This document shows, piece by piece, positions 26,601 through 35,600 of a stretch of 64,000 bases of DNA. Location: assembly GCA_023213315.1 (NCBI GenBank), contig JAKCPI010005674.1, positions 1 to 64,000 on the forward strand, read 5' to 3'. The stretch is from Euborellia annulipes. Taxonomy: Eukaryota > Arthropoda > Insecta > Dermaptera > Anisolabididae. Made by a program: the position numbers and the translations under genes. How positions within the stretch are numbered: position 1 is the first letter of the stretch; each line of letters starts with the position of its first letter. The notes beneath the pieces are model-generated. The model made no database searches, was not told where the DNA came from, and was given only the letters and a program-made list of their open reading frames with translations.

Positions 26601-29600
26601 ACGGTATTAATGATTGCGAATAGTCGAGGTCCTCTTGTTTTGTTTTGTTTCTGTTTTCTAAATCAAAAAATCTGATGTGACTGGTCGACAGCACACAACT
26701 TTCTCTTACCTTCGGTTAACGAAAGTTGTGTATTGTGATTGGCACGCCAGATTTTTTGTGTCGAGATATATTTAGTTTCCCATAGCTAAACTTGCGTTTT
26801 AAATATTGACTGCTTGAAATAAACTATGGTTATTTTTAAAAATTTTAATCTCAAATTTGGATATTTTATACACAATCCTTAATAAAAACAAAATTTCATA
26901 AGAATTGGGAAAAAACCTTTTAGAATTTGTATAAAATTCCAAAGGGCATCCCCTTTTGAATCGAAATTAGCATGCCAATTCGAAAAATCTCAAATACTAC
27001 ATCAGTAAAGTGGGCTTCAAACAATTTTCAGGGCAAAATGAGAATATACATTTTAAAGAAGATCTAAAAAATAATTGATTTATGAGTTTTAATCAAAATC
27101 GTTCCAACGAATTTTGATAAATTCGAAAAAATAACTGAAAAAGTACTTCAATAAAGTGTACTTCAAACAATTTTCTCGAAAAATTTTACTGCTTTTTAAA
27201 AAGCATGTAAACAATACTTTCTCTCTATATATATTTCATATATAGGGTAAGAGAAAGTAAAAATAATTGATTTCTAATTTTAATCAAAATCGTTAGAGCC
27301 AATCTTCAGACATTAGAAAAAAAAAACTCAAAAAGTATCGTACTTTTTGGCCGATTTTGTTCAAAAGCTTATTTTGACTGTCCGGGAGAGTGCCTAATTT
27401 AAATATAAAATTTCATTTTCGTAGCTTATTTCCTTCAAGCTAAAATCGTTACACACTCAGACAGACAGACAGACCAATTTGCGGGACCCACTTTTTTGGA
27501 CTGAGGGGACCTCAAAACATGTATATCCATCAAAATCTCGACATCGAATTTTTGACATGATCGCAATACTTTCTATTTACCTGCATATATAGGAAAGAGA
27601 AAGTAAAAAATTGTAAATAATTTATTTTTACATTTAGTTAAATTTAATATTGAAGGACCAAAAAAAGAATATATATTTATAAATATAATAATTCCTTATT
27701 CAATTGAATTTGAAATTAAATTATATTGAAAATTGATATGGTTTTACTTTAATTTTCAAATAATAATTATTGATTTCATTTCGTATATTCATTATTTCAT
27801 TTTTTTTAATTAAAATTTTTGTAAATAATTAATTAATCTATTGATTGTGGCATCCTCCGGCTTCTAGAACGGGTGCGTGACAAATGCCTGTGCAGCCGCA
27901 GCAGCCACGGCTAGCCTTTGCGGACTGTTGCGGCTGTCATTGAATGCAAGCCGCGATCCTCCTTGCTTAGCACCCCCTGGACCATGGAATTTTGCTCCAG
28001 GACCGGGGGCCGTCTGCGCCCAACCACCCTCACCACTCTCCACCCCTTTATAACCGTACAAATACACATAACTATCCATCCATTTTTCTCTAATCTACGC
28101 TTTTGATTCAAAAAAATCAATCATCTATCAGAGTTTTCAGTTAAATAGAATGTTATCCACCACTTTTTTCGCAACTTAGCCGGAGAAAACATATTTTCGC
28201 ATACACACATCCTTCCAGAACATTGGTATATATATAATAATCTCGTTTATTGATAAAGAACTAATCAGGTCTATTCTCTAAACAAAAATGTTAACTTATA
28301 ACATCTGAAATCAGCGTTAATTCATTTTAACACCTTGCCTCAAATTGCTATTCTGTAAGCAAAAACTTTAACGCCAAAGAGTTAACATTTAGTCAATAGT
28401 GTTAAAAATTAATGTCATGTCTAGGATGCCTTTAATATTTTAACGCGCGTCTCGGGGTGCTAATTTTGGGAGTTTCCAGCGGCCACAATTTTGAAGCTAT
28501 CGACCTCAAATTTTTTTTAAATTAAAGCTATTTAAAATATCTTCAACTTATAGAAGCCCTTTTTTTGATTTTCGAAAAAATAAATTTTTTTTTTTAGATG
28601 GGGTAATCACATTAGAATAGAAAACTCTGATATATGATTTATTACTAGCTGAAACTCCTTTATTCTTTTTTTTTAACTTTTAATCTTTCATACTTCTTAG
28701 GATTTTTTTGTTTTTGCTCTTCGAAAAAAATTTATACGAATCTATATCTGACATATTATGATCTAAAATTTGACAAATTAATAAAAATTGTTTAGAAAAA
28801 TAGGAAGTTATAAGAGGATATTGACTAAAATAGTTGCGGAAGTTATTAAATAGCAAGTTCTTCAAGAAATTTTTAATAAAAATATCTATTATTTTCATTA
28901 AAAATTAATTGCTTGAAGAACTTGCTATTTAATAAGGAGTAAACTTACACAACTATTTTAAAAATTGTTTATTTTTTTAGCAAATTTCAACACTTTTTTT
29001 TCAATCATGTAGGAACGAATAAAACAAACGATCTCGATCGTCCGGTTTTCTCAAATATTTTTTAGCAGAAGAAAATTTCTGTAAAATTCTTTTTGTAAAG
29101 AATAAAATTATAAAACAAAATTCAGCTATATCTTTCTTTTTGAAAAAAAAAAAAAAAAAAAAATTCAGCTGTCTTCACAATTTGCTTTGTGCGAGTCTCA
29201 GACATTTTTAGATGGGAATTTTGTGAAAATATAAATTTGATATATCTAATGATATTTTTTTATATTAATAATAAATATAGAAAATTTATAAAAAAGCACT
29301 TACACACTTTTACCCTTTTGATTAATAATATTTTAATAAAATTGTAATTCAAAAAAATATCAAGATTTTTTTATATATTTTTTAATATAGGCTAATATAC
29401 TGTATATTTACAAAATATTTTTTATACCACAAACTACTTGACTTTTTTTTTAAATTAAACTTTTGACAAAAGAACTTTTTTACTTAACTTTATGTATATA
29501 TCCTGAAAACATATCATCAAACTTTTTTTTTTCTAAAGATTTCTCTTTTTCACTCTTTTCCACCTTCATTTTTTTTTTCTTTCTTTTTCTCTTAACTCCA

Positions 29601-32600
29601 TTTTTGTTTTTGTTTTGTTTTGGTTTGCCTGTAATTTCCTGTCGCCCTCGCCCTCGCCATCCTCCACCCAGGACTCTCTAACCGAATCGGCCAAAGAGGC
29701 ATACAACAGCCTGGTGGAGCAGTCAGTGAACCCGTTGCGTATGCTTCGCGCTGGGCCATTCCCACTGGTGAAACCAAGGCCACCAAGAGCCTCTTCAAGT
29801 GCAGGTGGAGGTGCAGTGCGCACACAGTCCCTCGACAACCCTGGATATCCGCACAGCAATACTCTGCCAATCGCCACCCTCACGCCTACGCCTACGCCCA
29901 GCCTGCGTAAACTCTCCCAGCCATGCGACTTCTCCGCCAACCACGCCACCGAATCTCAAGTAAATCTTCACATGAGCTTTAGGATTATCACATATCTATC
30001 ACTAATCCTTAATCCCTAATCTAAATAATTGCATTTATTGAGATTTATTTTAGCTCCAAAATGGATAAGATATATGTGTTTAGTGATTACAAATCAATGT
30101 TTCTCAAAATGTTTATAAAACTGCTCATTTAAATTCACTGGCTTCAGGAAGGCACATTGATTCTTTAGTCCGAAACTACTGAGGCATTTTAAAGTATTTT
30201 TTATGCATTTTTTTAAATGATTTAAATTCGTGAGCATTTTACATAATAGAGTGTTTTTTTTAATTACAATTAATGAAAAAATATTTTTTTTATAATTATA
30301 GAAAATGCAAAAAACGTTCTATTATGAATATTTTTAATTTTTTTTAATCTAAAAATGTAAAAATCATTAATATCTAACCTATAATAATTAAATTTAAGGA
30401 TTGCGGTGTGGGTTTCAAGAGAAACCTTTGTTATAATAATTAAATAAAGTAGGGACAAAGTAAAAAATAAATTTCGTATTTATTTAAAAATTAACGGCCA
30501 ATTAGTTCAGCACTCTTGCCAAAGATGACAGGCTAGTCTAACAGCCGGCATTATCGGATCACTTATAAGCCTATATTTATTTATTTTTATGCTGTTGTAA
30601 ATGATATATAATATATAATAATATTTATAAACTATGCATTATTAAAAGATCAAGGAAAATCAAACAATTTCATGAGATTAAATATAGCATAGCCCTACCA
30701 TCCTGTCATCTTTTGGCAAATTTCCGTGATAGTTGGGTAAATTTTTAAAACCTCTAACGCCATCTTATCGGCAAAAAGATGCGAACAGCTTTGCCTCCCG
30801 AAGCGCTTTAAATGAATTCAAAAGATACCTATCAAATTGATAGTTCTTGTGTCCTCGAAATTTATTCTTCTCTTTTTGATTTAGAGATTTTTCTTGGTCC
30901 CACCTTCAAAGACCTGAACATTGAGCCGAGTGACTAGCAGAACACCGAACATCAAACGGAGAATGGATATTAATTTCGCCAAACCTAACAACGAACGCAA
31001 TGTATTTAAATATACTGGGATTCCGTTAAAAACAGCGAGAATGATGTTTTTAAAAAACAATTGATGGATCAAAGCGAAAGGGTATGATTTACAAATCTGT
31101 ATGCAAAGGCATTCTTGGTCTCGTCTAAACGTGTTTTCGGTTCGTTGTCCTGTTGTACGTTTGACTTAACTTAATTCCTAAGTCTCCCTCGTCACTATCG
31201 TAAAAGATGTAATGATTTGTATTATTTTAGAATTAATTAGCGTATTTATTTATATCATTTGGTATCCAATTGATTTACATAAATTTTTATCAGATTGTCT
31301 CTGATCCAAACTCTTATCCCATGGCTTTGAGACCAGATTTTTTTTTTTTCATTGAGGTTCCCTAGCTACTTATTGCCTTGTATATCTATGCAGTGAATAC
31401 TATTAAATATATTTTGAGAAACATTGAATTAGAAAATATATATAGCGTAGTATGCATTTCTACAAAGCTGCTTAGAAAAAATTTTCTTTTGCTTAGCTTT
31501 CCTGTGGTTATTGGATTGAATGTTTATTTCACATTTTTTTCATCCACCAATCATCTAGACCAGGGTAGGCAAACATTTTCTACAGAGGGCCACATTGAAA
31601 ACTTAATTGCTTCCTCGGGCCGCATTTACTGTATATAGTATGTATAGTATATATAGTATGTCCAGGGGCGTCTCTAGATGAGGAGGCCTATATATATTTG
31701 GTACATATCTATGTATGTATAAGTTCACAAATGTTTTCATATTTGCCGACATGAAACCTAGGCCGATATTTTATTCTTTAGAAAAATAAAATAAAGTATT
31801 TTTATAATTGGGGGTCTATGTCGACGTGGGACCTGGGACGGACCGCCTAGTAGTTTGCTCACCCCTGATCTAGATATATATAATTTCTCTATAATTAAAC
31901 ACCTACCTTATAGCAATGTTCAATCTCCAAACAATAACACAAACTCATATATCAGCACAAGTATTTACTACTTATTATACTATATTATATACCTAACAAA
32001 ATCTAGATTTTAAATTTGAAGACACAGGAAAAAACACTTATTTGTAAATAGCCTATATGAAGAATTCTAGACCAACTGTTTTTTGAATTTCCAGTTTATC
32101 GAAAATTAGAAATTAAATATTTTTATTTTTTTAAGCTTCCATTTTGGTGTTCAAAAATTTGATTGGTCCATGTGTGATTATTATGAAATGGAATTTTTAA
32201 TGATTATATGATATTATTTTAGTCCGAATGGCCTTCTTCGCGGTCTGAAGGTGATGAAGCTTCTTCATCTGACGCCGATCATAATCCAATTCCATTGCCA
32301 CCAAGAGATCGCAGTAAAAGCGTGACTACGATGGCTGTCAAGCCCAGACATCAACGAAAACATCCTCTACTCATTCCTGGGGAAACAGGATTGACTAGAA
32401 CTTTGGCACGTGTGAGTCCCGCAGTCGCCGTTAATGCTCTTACAACAAACACGGTGACAGAAACACAACAGGAAACACATCCACCCAAAACAAACAACAG
32501 GTAATAACTAGTCAATTATCTCAATATAAAGTTGAGACGTTTATGAAAATACAAGGAAGGGAGCAGGAGTGGCCAAAAATTAAAGCCTCCAATTAGACCT

Positions 32601-35600
32601 TTCGGGAAAACTTTATTTTCCCATCATCAGTCTTTCAAAATTGTATCTGTCCAGGAGTTGTTAAATGGGCACACACATTGACTTATTCTCACTGGTCAAG
32701 TCGATAAATAACTCACCCAAAAATATAATACATAATAAATGTATTGTGCCCTTTTAACAACTCCGGGACAGATACAATTTTGAAAGACCGATGATGGGAA
32801 AATAAAGTTTTCCCGAAACGTCTCGTTAATTGTAATAAAATCGGAGGCTTTAATATTTGGCTGCTCATGCTCCCTTCCTTGTATGTAAATCAAAAGCCAC
32901 GTACTTCATTGGTTATCGTTTATGAAAAGATATTAAGTGCTATACAAGGAATGATCAAAAAATTGAACTGATTTTTTTTTTTAATTTACAAGTTCCCTTC
33001 AAAGTACACCCATTAGGAAGCAATACAATTTTTCCACCAGTTTCCACACTGCTAAAAGAACCATAAGATCTTTAATTTCGTCAGTTTAGTCTGTCCTTTC
33101 AAGGGTCTTTTGAATTTCAGAAACAGGAAAAATGCACACAAGAATCAAGTCTGATAAGTACGGGATCTGGAGAATGACAGTCAAGGCGGTTTTTGAATGT
33201 GCGAAGTAGGAGAGTGAGTGCTGTACCATAATATCACTCCTGTTCATTTTATCTGCAGCACAAACTTCTAACATTATTATTGCATACAAACGCCGACCGT
33301 CATCCGCCAGCAAGTGGCCCCTGTTGACTTTTTCTGTTTCCTAAACTCAGGAGACCCTTGATAGAGTAATGATTTACCTCAATAGACAACTGAAATTAGA
33401 GAAGAATCACCGAAGGAACTGAAGAGGTTGCCAGAAGATAAGTTCTCTCGCTGACACTGTGCAAACGGCTGTAGAAATTTCCCAGAGTTCTTTGAAATGT
33501 CTAATAACTTGTAAATTTTTTAAATACTAATAAATTTTAAAAAGTGTACTTTTTGATCATTCCTCATATACTTCTCTATCATCCATATATCTTTAGAGAG
33601 CTATTTGTCTTAACAAATAGTTATTCTTACAAGGGAAGTGCACGGCCTTCCCCTCACCGATTTAAACGAAAAACTTTTTAATGAGTAAAACTTCATGAAA
33701 AACAAATTCTGTTAATGTTAAAGCGCTTCTCAAGCGTTCGTCTAAAAAAAAAAATGTTAAAGATTTACCAGCATGTTTTAAGCCGTTACGAAGAAATACA
33801 TTTCGAAAAACCCTCATAGCTCGGTTAGTAGCGTTCATTTGTAAACGAGAGATCTCGAGATCGAATCTCGCAGCTATTTTTTTTATGTAATTTATTTTTT
33901 TTTTTTTGTTTCTAGCAATATCTTTTAATATATTAATAAATAAATAAAGTTTTTTTAATTATTGGCATTTTTTAGACGCACGAGCGCTTGAGAAGCGAAT
34001 TCTCTAGCTTTAACAGAATTTGTTTTTCATTAAGTATTATACGAAAAAAAATTTTCATTCCAATCGGTGAGGGGAAGGCCGTGGACTCCCCTTGTTAAAT
34101 TAATACATTTTTTACCATAAAATTTATAAATATTTTTCTGTTTTAGTGGGAATAATGATGATAGTTTTGAACAAGAAATTGAACATCAGCTGAATGCCTT
34201 AGACGAATTGCCCGCGTGTTCTGAAGATCCTTCGCCTAACTCTTGTGTATGCACGCCTCCTATTAATGTATCTTCAGCACCGCTTGCTTCTCATGATGAT
34301 GATGACGATGTTGACGATGACTTAGAGGATTCATCTGAAAACCCAGAACAAGAAACGGAAAAACAAGAGCCGACTCCCACACCGAGGACGAGCTCGTTAC
34401 CTAGTCATGAAGAACATTTGAGAATCATGACAAATCTTTTAAAAGATGAGGTAACTAAATTATAACTTCATAATTGAACGAGACGTAGTGATTGAAATGA
34501 TTATATATTGGAGTAAGGGACAGCCAAAATAAAAATTCTTCGTACAGTTTTCTGATTCCTTTGATTAAAAAAGAATTTTTCACCTCGATGTAGCGCACCC
34601 ATGCGTTTTTTATGTGAATATATCATTGTTTTTATAAAATAAGATGAAAATATTTATTGGAATTTTCTCCACAAAAGTTTCCAGTAAAATTTTTCTTATT
34701 TCTTTTTAAAACAAACAAATAATCACATGGGTTTGCATTAATATTGCTCTTCATTATACCTATGAACAGCCCTTATTTTGAAAAAGGTGGAATTTTATTG
34801 ACCTCTACCCGGAAATTGGTTTAGAATGTCAAAAAATTGAGTCCTGAATTTTTTCAGATTTTTTCAAGCAAAATAACCCGTGCTGGTAAGCAGTTGAAAT
34901 TTAACCCAGGTTTTAAATGTGTTTTTCTGACAATAATAGACTTTCGAATGTAAATTTCTTTGTAAAATTATGAAACTTGGTATACTTTTTGGGGTCGCTG
35001 GGCTTGTCAAAAATGAGTTTTTGACAGTCCCTAGCGATATAAGTAAGTCTATTATTGTCAGAAAAGACCATTTAAAATCCGTGTTAAATTTCAACTGCTG
35101 GGTTAATTTTCTTGAAAAAGTCTGAAAAAAAAAAACAGAGCTAATTCTTTTGACATTCTAAACTAATTTCCGGTGGAGATCGATAAAATTCCACTTCTTT
35201 AAAAAAAGGGTCATCTTTAACTTATTTATATTTTAAGTAAATATATTTACCTTTCAATTTAATTATTCATTTAAAGAGTTTTTTTTATTTAAAATACCCT
35301 TTTTGAATGCAGAGGGCATTAGGGTTTTTTTAATTTGTTTGTATTTATTTTTAATTATATAATTAATACCGGTGGCGACCAGGGAGTTACCGATGGCTCT
35401 TAAAAACAAGTTCCGAAATGTCCCAGGTAGATTGATTCAGTTTTTATTATGGTTACCTTACTTTCTTAAATTTTATTTTTTGATAATTTGAAGGGTTATT
35501 ATTCATAAGAAAATGTAAAAAAAAAACTAGACTTAATCCAAAGAATCAAACTTTATTGTAGAACAGGAAACTGAAAAAAAATGCTTACGCAAATCTTCAG

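Larger units (their letters stand above)
32550..32884. mobile_element. Foldback element with paired hammerhead cores (E3)
   Basis: Outer arms ACAAGGAAGGGAGCA and TGCTCCCTTCCTTGTA, then inner TAAAGCCTCC / GGAGGCTTTA, form arms of about 130 bp around a short loop. A ribozyme core lies in each arm, pointing outward. In ACK intron 12. Confidence 0.8.

Noticed and set aside
29566..29949. Minus-strand open frame over ACK exon 11
   Set aside because: Shadow of the GC-rich exon; the plus strand has correct splice ends and phase with its neighbours.
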